Below are positions 17,621 to 25,854 of a DNA stretch of 46,480 bases, piece after piece. Position 1 is the first letter of the stretch. Each line of letters starts with the position of its first letter. The notes under the pieces were generated by a model, which saw only the letters and a list, made by a program, of their open reading frames with translations, did no database searches and was not told where the DNA came from. Location of the stretch: positions 1-46,480 of the forward strand of contig CALQRA010000010.1 in assembly GCA_943332855.1 (NCBI GenBank), written 5' to 3'. Source of the stretch: Candidatus Kuenenia stuttgartensis (GTDB lineage: Bacteria; Planctomycetota; Planctomycetia; Pirellulales; UBA1268). Made by a program: the position numbers and the translations under genes.

Positions 17621-17880
17621 GGTGTCACCTTGTATGCAGTGATCACGACGATCACCTCATCTCGTTCATCTGGTTCGACAACCACTTCCCATGCATCGTC
17701 ATTATGGGTCGTTTCGATGACCCAGCGTCCGATACGCGAGCCAACTCGGATGCCGTCTGCATCGTCAATCATGATGCGCAGATCGACTTCGTTGAAGAAC
17801 CGGTCATCCATCCGATCTTCCAGATGCTCGCTCAGTTCGAGCTCAAACATCCACCAGTCGGGGGGGTTCTGGAGCGGCAT
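17614..17880 (-). CDS. DUF4258-like small protein, candidate toxin
   Basis: An 88-residue product from the ATG at 17880; ATGs at 17973 and 17850 are in-frame alternatives and none has a clear ribosome site. The pattern LSEHLEDRMDDRF, then VGSRIGRWVIETTH and DEVIVVITAYKV, fits DUF4258 (a BrnT/RelE-like fold proposed as toxin). It overlaps the DUF2283-like gene by 7 bp. It lies 137 bp before repeat copy B, at the right end of the inserted segment, where toxin-antitoxin genes would help keep an element in place. Confidence 0.55.
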   Translation of the reverse strand: MPLQNPPDWWMFELELSEHLEDRMDDRFFNEVDLRIMIDDADGIRVGSRIGRWVIETTHNDDAWEVVVEPDERDEVIVVITAYKVTPW

Positions 17881-18016
17881 TCGGAACACCGGTGTGGGCT
17901 GGCTGTGCAGCAATTTTACACGATTTCCGACTCTCGCGCTGACCCAAATAAAGCGGCTCGAATCCGAACCCACAGGACAGTCCGGTCAATGGCACGTCCG
18001 CAACCGTCTTCCGGTC

Positions 18017-18154
18017 GGCGAGCCGCGCGGCGGTCAGGGAGAGGGTGTTGATCGTGCCGAGGGCGACGAGGGCCCGGAGGTGGTCAGACGCGGCCAGCGC
18101 CGGGTCGTCCATCAGTTCGGGCTCACGGACACGTGGGATCGGCGGGCTGAGCGC
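18017..18154 (-). pseudogene. truncated copy of the PKS-operon methyltransferase 5' end
   Basis: The minus strand encodes PRVREPELMDDPALAASDHL followed by RALVALGTINTLSLTAARLA, nearly identical to residues 7-46 of the methyltransferase at 8774-9505, then runs into unrelated sequence. The base triplet equivalent to the GTG start of the full gene is GCG here. It directly follows the stop of the ICMT-type gene, the position expected for the intact gene in the uninterrupted operon. Confidence 0.9.
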
Positions 18155-18188
18155 AGGGAGACTCTAGGGAGGGGCACGCCGGTCGATC
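18017..18188 (+). repeat. long direct repeat, copy B (172 bp)
   Basis: Partner of copy A (9368-9539), same orientation, 11 mismatches counted in 172 aligned positions. Homology begins inside the methyltransferase coding part at 18017 and ends at the stop codon of the ICMT-type gene (18187-18189). Confidence 0.95.
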
Positions 18189-18927
18189 AGGGCAGGCGGG
18201 CGAGGGGACCAAACGGGATCCCGGGGTACCCGGGAACACGGGCCTGGTAGGCCCGGTAGTCCTCGCCGAGGTAGCGAGCGAGCCGGCGGTCCTTGAGCAC
18301 GCTGCCGATGGAAATGTAGACCGTCCAGCAGGCAATGAGCACGACGCGGTCGAACGTCACCACCGGCGCGAACCACACCAGCCCGAGAAATGCCAGATAG
18401 ACCGGGTGTCGCAGGAAGCGGTAGGCCCCGCGCTCGACGAAGGCACGCCGCGGCACCGGCAGACGACGGAACCAGTGCCACCACGGCGTCCATCCGGTCT
18501 GCCAGCCGAGGCCCGTGAGGTGGAGGCTGAAGAACAGCCCGACCCACGAGGCGATGAAGGCCCAGGCGACGACCGCGTCGAGCGGCGCCGGCCAGCGCCA
18601 GGCCACCGTGTCGACCGGCTGCCAGGCAAGGATCGTCACCAGCAAGCTGACGCAGGTCGCGATGCAGAACAGGCAGCCGTAAAACGGGACGGGCACCCCC
18701 GCGGCGAGGATCTTGCGGCGCACGGCGGGGACAAGAAGGAGGCTGTGGGGCAGCGCAAACGACGTGGCGAGGAGGGCATCGATGACGAGCGCTGATCCGG
18801 TGCCAACTCCGCTCCACCGCGCGGCGTTCAACGGCACCCCTTTTAAGAACCAAAACAGATGCCAGACGGTGACGGCAAACAGGAGGTGCGTCCCCACGCC
18901 GATGACGATCCCGACTGTTCGTCGCAT
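18187..18927 (-). CDS. membrane methyltransferase, isoprenylcysteine carboxyl methyltransferase type
   Basis: A 246-residue multi-helix protein. The C-terminal SAM-binding signature is clear: GAYRFLRHPVYLAFLG (about 168-183) and RLARYLGEDYRAYQARVPGY (about 215-234), as in ICMT/PEMT-family enzymes. Members next to type III PKS genes, such as BpsB (YpbQ) and SrsB, O-methylate alkylpyrones or alkylresorcinols in the membrane, so that role is proposed here. An ATG at 19014, 8 bp after the stop of the upstream methyltransferase, would add 29 residues and may be the true coupled start. In the present arrangement the gene is cut off from the rest of its operon by the 8.5-kb segment. Confidence 0.83.
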   Translation of the reverse strand: MRRTVGIVIGVGTHLLFAVTVWHLFWFLKGVPLNAARWSGVGTGSALVIDALLATSFALPHSLLLVPAVRRKILAAGVPVPFYGCLFCIATCVSLLVTILAWQPVDTVAWRWPAPLDAVVAWAFIASWVGLFFSLHLTGLGWQTGWTPWWHWFRRLPVPRRAFVERGAYRFLRHPVYLAFLGLVWFAPVVTFDRVVLIACWTVYISIGSVLKDRRLARYLGEDYRAYQARVPGYPGIPFGPLARLP

Positions 18928-19024
18928 CGGTGCTGTCGCTCCGCTGGTGTTTGACTGGTCCGATCCGACGCACCGGACGAGGGCAGCACTGCGGTCGGCC
19001 TTCGTCCTGTTCATGACTTCCGGC

Positions 19025-19897
19025 TCATGACTTCCGGCACGCCACGATCGCCCCGTAAGCCATCGCACCGGAACGGTAGGCCCCCAGGAGCGTGCCGAAG
19101 TGCCCGAGGAAGTCGGCCTGACGACGATCGATGAATCCGGCCACTCTCCGGAGGCCGAGTCGCTTCACGCGGGCATCGCACAACTCCCAGGTGCGTGCCA
19201 CCCGGTCTGTCCAATCCTCGGTGCAGACCACCTCGAGCCCGGCCCCCTCCATCCACCCGCGGTAGTCGGCGAAGGTGCCGAGAGACGGGCAGAGAAAGGC
19301 CTCGCAAACCGCCTCGACCTCGCCACGCGGTCCGGGGCGATCGGCGTCGGCGGAGGCCAGCCAGGCGCAGATCGCCATCCGTCCACCGGGGCGGAGCCAC
19401 GCCCCAGCCCGCCGGAAGAACGCCTCCTTGTCGAAGAGATGTTCCGTGCACTCGACGCTCCAGATGACGTCGAACCCCCCGGCGGGGAAGTCGACGGCCT
19501 CGGCATCGGCCCGACGGATCTCGACCCGATCGCCAACCCCCGCCCACCGGGCGGCAAGCGTCGCCCAACGCTGCTGCACGCCGCTGATCGTGATCCCGGT
19601 GACCCGGCAGCCGAACCGGCGCGCGAGGCGGATCGACGAGCCCCCCATCCCACAGCCGACATCGAGAACCCGATCCCCCGCGGCGATCCCGCCGAGGGAA
19701 GCCAGCGTGTCGGTCAGCTGTTCCTGGGCCGCATGCGGGCTGACAAGCGGGACGGGCCTGGCAGCATCCTCCTCCGACCACAGCCCGTGGTGGATGTGCG
19801 GCCCCCACAGCAGCCGGTAGAAGGGGGTGGCGAGGTCGTAGTGGCTGCGAATGGCCGCTTTTTCGACGACGCCCGCCCCGGTGGGCGCGTAAATCAT
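19025..19897 (-). CDS. class I SAM methyltransferase, tocopherol/cyclopropane-synthase-like
   Basis: A 290-residue methyltransferase. The N-terminal HYDLATPFYRLLWGPHIHHG segment and SAM motif VLDVGCGMGG (77-86), followed by VTGITIS and the ECTEHLFDK block, resemble gamma-tocopherol and sarcosine/dimethylglycine methyltransferases. The C-terminus holds a helical lid typical of small-lipid methyltransferases. The start overlaps the YceI-like stop by 4 bp. It sits second in the PKS operon and would be one of three methyltransferases able to act on the polyketide lipid. The acceptor is unknown. Confidence 0.87.
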   Translation of the reverse strand: MIYAPTGAGVVEKAAIRSHYDLATPFYRLLWGPHIHHGLWSEEDAARPVPLVSPHAAQEQLTDTLASLGGIAAGDRVLDVGCGMGGSSIRLARRFGCRVTGITISGVQQRWATLAARWAGVGDRVEIRRADAEAVDFPAGGFDVIWSVECTEHLFDKEAFFRRAGAWLRPGGRMAICAWLASADADRPGPRGEVEAVCEAFLCPSLGTFADYRGWMEGAGLEVVCTEDWTDRVARTWELCDARVKRLGLRRVAGFIDRRQADFLGHFGTLLGAYRSGAMAYGAIVACRKS

Positions 19898-20730
19898 CGG
19901 GGACCGCCGATCGTGGCTGGGATCGCCTGTTCGGCCGGGAGACTCCCCGCCGGCGGCAGCGCCGTCGGCGTCGTCAGGTTCGCCGCCGGCCCCGCCACGG
20001 GGGTGGCCGCGACGCGGATGTCGCCATGGATGACCAGCTCGTCGGCCACACCAACGACCCCGCCGAGCTTCTTGTAGGGCTTCATGCCGAAGTCGGTCTG
20101 CTTGATCCGGAAGGAACCGAGGAACCGGAGGATCGGGCCTCCCGATTCGATCTCGACCGGGATCACGACCTTCCTCGCCACGCCATGGAGCGTGAAGGTG
20201 CCGACGAGATCGACCGTCGGCTTCCCCCCCTCGACCCGTCGTCGCGACCGGAGGGCCGATTCGATGTCGAAGGTCGCCGTGGGGTGGCGGGCGACGTCGA
20301 GGACTTCGGCGCCAAGCATGTTGTCGGTCGTCTGTTTCCGGGTCGAGGCATCGGTCTCCCCCGACAGGCCGAGCGCCTTGCGGGCGTCGGGGGTGTCGGC
20401 GAGGAAGGAGGGCATGTCGAACACGAGTTGCCCCGCATTCTGGGCCGCGTCGAGGACCACCCGCCCCGACGCCAGGCGGCCGACGATGGCGTGATCGTGG
20501 CCGAACCCAGTCTTGCCGACGAAGATGTAGACCCGGCTCCGCTCGGTGTCGACGTCACCGGGGGCCGGGGGTGTGGCCGGAGCGGCCGGCGGTGGCCCCT
20601 GGGCGCTGGCATCGACCGGCAGCGTGAACGCCAGCAGCGCCAAGGCGAACAGGCTCCTTGCCTGCCGGCGGGGGGGCCCGGGACCTCTCGTGCGCGGGGT
20701 CGGGCGGGTGGCGTTGGAAGGCGTGATCAT
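19894..20730 (-). CDS. YceI-like lipid-binding periplasmic protein
   Basis: A 278-residue exported protein. AAGGAG precedes the ATG at 20730. A signal peptide core (SLFALALLAFTLPVDASAQG) is followed by a proline-rich linker and a YceI-type lipocalin-like barrel (about residues 60-235) with KTGFGHDHAI, RHPTATFDI and VGTFTLHGVARKVVIPV. YceI proteins bind polyisoprenoids or other amphipathic lipids. As first gene of the PKS operon it could carry the lipid product or an intermediate outside the membrane. The last 40 residues are low-complexity Pro/Ala. The operon promoter should lie in 20731-20870, shared with the divergent cyclase-like gene. Confidence 0.87.
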   Translation of the reverse strand: MITPSNATRPTPRTRGPGPPRRQARSLFALALLAFTLPVDASAQGPPPAAPATPPAPGDVDTERSRVYIFVGKTGFGHDHAIVGRLASGRVVLDAAQNAGQLVFDMPSFLADTPDARKALGLSGETDASTRKQTTDNMLGAEVLDVARHPTATFDIESALRSRRRVEGGKPTVDLVGTFTLHGVARKVVIPVEIESGGPILRFLGSFRIKQTDFGMKPYKKLGGVVGVADELVIHGDIRVAATPVAGPAANLTTPTALPPAGSLPAEQAIPATIGGPR

Positions 20731-20941
20731 GGTGCTGGCTCCTTGAAGTTGGCCAATCGTACCCCGAGGCCCCCCGCGCCCAGAAGACGAAACGGACCGC
20801 TGGTAGCCATCCTGCCGATTGTGCGGTCTAGCGGCGGTCTCACTCCCTCTTCTGACCGTCAAGGTCGGTTGAATGGCAGACGGGCCGGCCTACGTTTGCA
20901 TGGATCCACATGCCCCGGACCCGCGCCTGCGCGAGAAGATC

Positions 20942-23050
20942 ATGGCTGTCCTCGGCCGAATGAGCATCCAATCGAAGGTCATTCTCCTCCTCCTCGGAGT
21001 GAGTCTGGCGTCGATCGGCACGGTCGCCTGGATCGGCTACGAATCGGGCCGTTCGTCCCTCGATGCGGCGCTCCGCGAACGGCTGACGGCGATCCGATCG
21101 GCCAAAACGCTCAATGTCTCGATGATGCTCGACGCCCTCCGCGATCAGGTGATCGCGATGTCGGACAGCCAGACAGTGACCGGGGCGGCGCGGGAGTTCA
21201 CGGCGGCCTTCGCGAAACTCGCCGACGCCCGGCTCACGCCCCCCCAGGAAGAGGCGCTGGCCGCGTTCTACGCCTCCGACTACCTGCCGAAGCTCAACGA
21301 GGGGCGCGGCGGTCAGCCGGTTGTCGAGCAGTATCTCCCCGCCTCGCCGGCGGCCCGCTCCCTCCAATACCACTACCTCGCCGCCAACCCGGCCCCCTAC
21401 GGTGAGAAGCACCTTCTCGAAGCTCCTCCCGGCGACACCGGGGAATACGGTCAGGTCCACGCCCGGTTCCACAAGGAGTTCGCCCGCACCGTCGCGATCT
21501 TCGGCTTCGCCGATCTCCTCATCGTCGACCCCGACTCTCTCGACATCGTCTACAGCTACGCGAAGACGGCCGAGTTTGCCACGAACCTCGAGGTCGGTCC
21601 CTACGCCACCACGCAATTGGCCACGCTCGTCCGCAGCCTCCAGGGGCACAAGGAGCGCGACGATTTCGAGATCTCCGACTTCGAGAAGTTTGCCCCCAGC
21701 CTCGGTCAGCCGATGGCTTTCATTGCCAGCCCGATCTACGACGGATCGGAGCTTCTCGGGATCCTCGTCCTCCAGTTCCCGATCGAGACCTTCAACAAGG
21801 TGCTGTCGGCCAACTACGCCTGGTCGGAGGAGGGCTTCGGGCGCACCGGGGAGTGCTACCTCGTCGGACCCGATCGGACGCTCCGCAGCCGGTCTCGGTT
21901 CATGGTTGAGGACGCCGAGGCCTTCCTCACCGACCTCGCCACCGAGGGGGTCCCGCGGGAGGCCATCGAGAGGATGCGGGCGCGGGGGACGGCCATGTGC
22001 CTTCTTCCAGTCGACAACCCCAGCGTCGAGGAGGCGCTGCGGGGCCGCAGCGGGGTGATGACAACGCGTGGCTACCGCGGCAAGGAGGTGTTGGCAGCCT
22101 ACGGCCCGTTGGAGCTCAACCGGCTGCGGTGGGCGCTCGTGACCTCGATCGACGAGGCGGAGGCCTACGAGCCGACCGCCCGCTTCGGCCGGACGGTGTT
22201 CGGGCTCGCCAGCGGCCTGTCGTTGGCATCGACGCTCCTCGCGCTCGCCTTCTCCAACCTCCTCACCCGCCCACTCCGGGCTCTCACCCTCGCCGCCGAG
22301 CGGCTCGGGGCCGGCGACACAAACGTCACTGTCCCGATCACTTCCGAGGACGAATTCGGCCAACTCGGCCGGGTGTTCAACGGGATGGCGGCGAGCATCC
22401 GCAGGCAAACCGAACAACTCCAGACGCAGGTGCGCGAGAACGAGGATCTCCTCCTCAACATCCTTCCCGCGTCGGCCATCGAGTCACGGCGCGACGGGGA
22501 CGAGCAGGCCAACCGGGAGTTTGCCGACGTGTCGGTGCTCGTGGCGGATGTCGTCGGGATGGAGCGCTACGGCACGACCGTCGGCGAGGCCCGGGCCCTC
22601 GCCATCCTCGGCGACCTCGTGGCGGCGATCGACGAAGCCGCCGATGCCGGAGGGATCGAGAAGGTGAAGACCACCGGCACCACCTACCTGGCCGTCTGCG
22701 GTCTCTCCGTCACCCGTCCCGACCATGTCCGGCGGATGATCGCCTTCGCGCGAGAGATCGAGCGGATCGTCGCCATCTTCAACCGCGACCACCACCTCGA
22801 CGTCGGCGTTTCGATCGGCATCAACGCCGGCCCGGTCGTCGGGGGCGTCGTCGGCCGGCGTCGATTCCTCTACGACTTGTGGGGGGAAACCGTCGCCGTG
22901 GCCAAGGGCCTTGCCGATCAGGGCACCGCGGCGATCCGCGTCACCGACCAGGTGCGCGAGCGCACCGCGGGGCTGTTCGAGTTCGACGGGCCGTTCACGA
23001 CCACCCTCGATGGCCGACCAGCCATCGAGACGTGGTCCCTGCGGGCATGA
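20942..23050 (+). CDS. membrane sensor with HAMP and degenerate class III nucleotide cyclase domain
   Basis: A 702-residue protein (ATG at 20873 or 20900 would extend it). Order: transmembrane helix (about 12-30), a large extracytoplasmic sensor region (Cache-like, to about 415), a second helix, HAMP (PLRALTLAAERL, DEFGQLGRVFNGM) and a class III cyclase domain. The first metal Asp is present (VADVVGM, Asp536), but the second metal position in KTTGTTY is Thr580 instead of Asp. The transition-state Asn/Arg pair is replaced in WGETVAVAKG (Ala652 and Gly656). Catalysis is therefore doubtful. The next gene, an MscS channel with a cyclic-nucleotide-type domain, begins right at its stop codon and suggests a sensor-channel pair. 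Confidence 0.85.
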   Translation: MAVLGRMSIQSKVILLLLGVSLASIGTVAWIGYESGRSSLDAALRERLTAIRSAKTLNVSMMLDALRDQVIAMSDSQTVTGAAREFTAAFAKLADARLTPPQEEALAAFYASDYLPKLNEGRGGQPVVEQYLPASPAARSLQYHYLAANPAPYGEKHLLEAPPGDTGEYGQVHARFHKEFARTVAIFGFADLLIVDPDSLDIVYSYAKTAEFATNLEVGPYATTQLATLVRSLQGHKERDDFEISDFEKFAPSLGQPMAFIASPIYDGSELLGILVLQFPIETFNKVLSANYAWSEEGFGRTGECYLVGPDRTLRSRSRFMVEDAEAFLTDLATEGVPREAIERMRARGTAMCLLPVDNPSVEEALRGRSGVMTTRGYRGKEVLAAYGPLELNRLRWALVTSIDEAEAYEPTARFGRTVFGLASGLSLASTLLALAFSNLLTRPLRALTLAAERLGAGDTNVTVPITSEDEFGQLGRVFNGMAASIRRQTEQLQTQVRENEDLLLNILPASAIESRRDGDEQANREFADVSVLVADVVGMERYGTTVGEARALAILGDLVAAIDEAADAGGIEKVKTTGTTYLAVCGLSVTRPDHVRRMIAFAREIERIVAIFNRDHHLDVGVSIGINAGPVVGGVVGRRRFLYDLWGETVAVAKGLADQGTAAIRVTDQVRERTAGLFEFDGPFTTTLDGRPAIETWSLRA

Positions 23051-23061
23051 GGGGACAGCCG

Positions 23062-24510
23062 ATGATCGACTGGCTCCTCACCCATCCGCTCTCGACCCGC
23101 GTGCCAAATTTCTGGCCGGCGGTCCTCCTCGCGCTCGGCTTTCCGCTGGTCGAACTGGCGCTCACCGAGGCGACTGCCGCGTACGAGCGGCGCGGCATCC
23201 GTTTTGCGCGGACGCTCCGCAATCTCCGCGACCTCGTTGTTCCCAGCCTGGCGGTGCTCCTCTTGGTGAGCCTCGTGCTCGGTCTGCCGGCCGAAGGCGG
23301 CGTCGTCCGCGTCGCCGAGACGGTGTTCTGGATTGCGGCGCTGTACGCGGTCGTTGGCGCGTTCAACGATGCCTTCTTCGGGCTTGCCGCTGCCGACTCC
23401 TGGCAGGACCGCGTTCCCACGCTTCTCCGCGATCTGATCCGCATCGCCCTGGTCGCGCTCGGCGGCGTGGTCATCTACTCGAAAGTCTGGGGGCAGGAGG
23501 TCGGCGGCGCCCTCACGGCCCTCGGGGTGGGATCGGTGGTGATCGGCCTGGCGCTCCAGGAACCGCTCGGCAACCTCGTCTCAGGGCTGATGCTCCTCTT
23601 CGAGCGGCCGCTGAAGGACGGCGACTGGGTGAGGACCGGGGGCGTCACGGGGCGCGTCATCGAGATCAACTGGCGGAGCGTCCACATCGAGACCTCGACG
23701 CGGGAGCTCCACATCGTCCCCAACGTCTCCCTTTACAAAAGCGAGTTCAGCAATCTTTCCCGCCCGACGCTGGTGCGCACCGAGGTCGTCGAGATCGGCT
23801 TCGGCTACGACGATCCGCCGAACCGCGTCAAGGAGGTTCTCCAGGCGATGCTCGAATCGATCCCCGGGGTGCTGGCGACCCCGGCCCCAATCGTGCGGGC
23901 GCTGGGGTATGGCGATTCCATGCTCACCTACCGGTTGATCTTCTCCGTCGCCACGCAGGAGGATCTGGCCGCGATTCGCGACACGGTCATCTGCCGCGTC
24001 TGGTATGTCGCCCGGCGCGAGGGGCTGACGATCCCCTACCCGATCCAGATGGAGTATGGCCCGGGGGAGTCGCCCGGCCGGCCGGAGCCTTCCCCGACGG
24101 AGGTGCTCGAGCGCCACGCCCGTTTCCAGCCCGCGCTCACCCACGCCACGGCCCGCCCGCCGGCCGTGCGCGACTACGCCAAGGGGGAGTCGATCCACTC
24201 TCCGCGCTGCCGGTTCAACGGCTTCGCGCTCATCCTCTCCGGTCGGGCGTCCCTCGTGACCAGCGACGAGCGCGGCCAGACGACGCCGATCGGCTCGATC
24301 GGACCGGGAGAGTGCTTCGGCGATCAATTGACCGCCGGCGGTGGGCTCGACGACGTGCGCATCGTTGCCGCGGAGGATCTGCGGGTGTTCGTCTTCGATC
24401 CGGTGGCGATCGGCGACCTGCTCGACCACTCGCCAAGCTTGGCAGCGGAGATCGGCGACGCCCTCGAATCGCGCCGCCGCGCGGCCCAGGCGGCACGGCG
24501 GGGGACGTGA
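23062..24510 (+). CDS. MscS-family channel with C-terminal cyclic-nucleotide-binding-like domain
   Basis: A 482-residue membrane protein. The start at 23062 has GAGGGG upstream; an ATG at 23047 overlaps the cyclase stop and is the alternative. Four N-terminal helices lead into the MscS pore and beta domain (GVGSVVIGLALQEPLGNLVS, then FERPLKDGDWV) and a cytoplasmic vestibule. After a proline-rich linker (about 340) comes a CAP-like beta roll (about 365-470, IGPGECFGDQLTAGG). The phosphate-binding pattern FGE-ALL-R is not kept: Glu is Asp and the Arg position aligns with Asp. This is the bCNG architecture (mechanosensitive-like channel gated by cyclic nucleotide), but ligand binding is questionable. 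Confidence 0.85.
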   Translation: MIDWLLTHPLSTRVPNFWPAVLLALGFPLVELALTEATAAYERRGIRFARTLRNLRDLVVPSLAVLLLVSLVLGLPAEGGVVRVAETVFWIAALYAVVGAFNDAFFGLAAADSWQDRVPTLLRDLIRIALVALGGVVIYSKVWGQEVGGALTALGVGSVVIGLALQEPLGNLVSGLMLLFERPLKDGDWVRTGGVTGRVIEINWRSVHIETSTRELHIVPNVSLYKSEFSNLSRPTLVRTEVVEIGFGYDDPPNRVKEVLQAMLESIPGVLATPAPIVRALGYGDSMLTYRLIFSVATQEDLAAIRDTVICRVWYVARREGLTIPYPIQMEYGPGESPGRPEPSPTEVLERHARFQPALTHATARPPAVRDYAKGESIHSPRCRFNGFALILSGRASLVTSDERGQTTPIGSIGPGECFGDQLTAGGGLDDVRIVAAEDLRVFVFDPVAIGDLLDHSPSLAAEIGDALESRRRAAQAARRGT

Positions 24511-24528
24511 GCCCAGGATTGCGGACCG

Positions 24529-25644
24529 TTAGGCAGCGGCCCTGACCTGCGCGTCGTGGAGGGCCGTGCCGCGGAGGAGGATGCAGCCGTGAAGCACCTC
24601 CGGCCGGCCCGGGCTGCCGACCGCCGCGGTGGGGCAGGCGACGAGCCCCCGCAGCCGCGACCACGATTCCCGGAGGGCGTGGGGGATCGAACAGGCGCTG
24701 ACGTTCCCGGTTCGGCGCGTCAGGCCGTTGACCAGCTCCCCCCCGACCCCTGCCTCCTCGAGCTTCATGCCAGTAAAGCGGACGATCCCCGCGCCGGCCT
24801 GGTGGGGCACCACGAAATCGACGTCGGTGCCGCGGAGGCCCGCCGCGTCGAGCGTCTCGACGACGGCCGCCGACATCGCCCGAGGCGCCAGATCGGCGAT
24901 CGTCATTCCGTCGAGCGAGAAGACGAGCCGCGTCTGGTCGTGCATGCGCGTGCCGTCGACGGCGGGAACGGCGACGTGCGAACGAAGGTGAAAATCGAAC
25001 GCGGGGCGATCGACCGGCTGCTTGCCGGCGTCGGCACGAACGATCCCGAAGTGGACCGGATAGCGCCGGCTTGCCATCGGGGCGAGGATCGTCGCCGACG
25101 CCATGTCGCCGAACAGGCCGCCGGTCGTCGTGCAGCCGTAGTCGGTGATCCGACTGATGCGGGTGGCGACGACGACGAGGAGGAAGTCGTTGCGATCGAG
25201 GACGAGCCGTGGGGCCCAGCGCTGGGTGATCAGCGCGAACGCCCGGCTGTAGCCGCAGCAGAACCAATTCAACCCGAGGGTCCGGCAGCGTCGCAGCCCG
25301 AGCTCACGGGCCAACTGCCGGGCGGCGCGCCGCGGCCGCTCCCGCGCCGCCTCGTGGGGAGCGAGGTGCCGCCTGGCGACCGACGGGGGGATGAAGGAAG
25401 GGGAGACGAAGACGATCCCCCGGCAGTCGGCGAGGTTGCAGCCCGATTCCTGCTGGAGCCGGCGGACGGCCCGGAGCCCCATCGTCAGTTCGTCGTCGAG
25501 GGAGATGGCACGGGCCTCGATCCCGGTGTGCTGCGTGAACTTCCGCGGGATCGTAGCGCCAAACCAGCCGTTCTCCAGGTGCCACGAGGGCTGATCGATC
25601 GAAATCGCGGCGATGCCGAGATCGGAAGTCGGGCTCGGGGCCAT
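24529..25644 (-). CDS. KAS III / FabH-like thiolase-fold enzyme
   Basis: A 371-residue enzyme with the Cys-His-Asn triad of ketoacyl-ACP synthase III: Cys129 (NWFCCGYSRAF), His281 (VPHQAGAGIV) and Asn314 (TGNVSACSI). The N-terminal block around residues 30-50 contains RKFTQHTGIEAR, equivalent to the FabH region W-x-x-x-R-T-G-I. Residues 85-115 are unusually Arg/Pro rich. It is not next to other fatty-acid genes, so a role outside housekeeping FabH (starter-unit priming, or head-to-head condensation as in OleA) is possible. It is divergent from the DUF2891 gene with about 210 bp between the starts. Confidence 0.82.
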   Translation of the reverse strand: MAPSPTSDLGIAAISIDQPSWHLENGWFGATIPRKFTQHTGIEARAISLDDELTMGLRAVRRLQQESGCNLADCRGIVFVSPSFIPPSVARRHLAPHEAARERPRRAARQLARELGLRRCRTLGLNWFCCGYSRAFALITQRWAPRLVLDRNDFLLVVVATRISRITDYGCTTTGGLFGDMASATILAPMASRRYPVHFGIVRADAGKQPVDRPAFDFHLRSHVAVPAVDGTRMHDQTRLVFSLDGMTIADLAPRAMSAAVVETLDAAGLRGTDVDFVVPHQAGAGIVRFTGMKLEEAGVGGELVNGLTRRTGNVSACSIPHALRESWSRLRGLVACPTAAVGSPGRPEVLHGCILLRGTALHDAQVRAAA

Positions 25645-25854
25645 GGTCGGTCGCGTCTCGGGGAGGGGCAGGAAACGTGCCGGCGGGGGTGCGGCAGAAG
25701 GTGGGGGGGGATTGTGACGACCCCGGGCCTCCCGAGCCAGTGGAAAACTGGCGCGGAAATGAAGGGGTTTTTGCCATTTCCGACCGGTCCTGCCCCCTGG
25801 AAAATGCTCCTGTCACAATCAGGTTCACGATCGGCCATAGAAAGGCCCCAACCG

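Larger units (their letters stand above)
9540..18016. mobile_element. putative inserted segment splitting the PKS operon
   Basis: This 8.48-kb stretch sits between the two direct repeat copies and interrupts an operon whose remaining junctions are mostly 4-bp overlaps. Its contents are unrelated to the pathway: sialate O-acetylesterase-like, DUF6288/HEAT, IS91 relic, metzincin/Calx-beta and toxin-antitoxin remnants. Parts are visibly lower in GC (28 G/C of 60 at 9841-9900 against 43 of 60 at 7021-7080). No integrase gene or tRNA was seen. The interpretation as an insertion is inference from repeat structure, gene content and composition. Confidence 0.65.

Noticed and set aside
9540..18016. 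A classical prophage or integrative element
   Set aside because: No integrase, structural phage genes, conjugation genes or tRNA attachment site were seen; only the direct repeats and a transposase relic support mobility.
20840..22417. A 525-codon minus-strand frame
   Set aside because: Antisense of the cyclase-like gene, which has clear HAMP and cyclase motifs; the frame has no recognisable domain.
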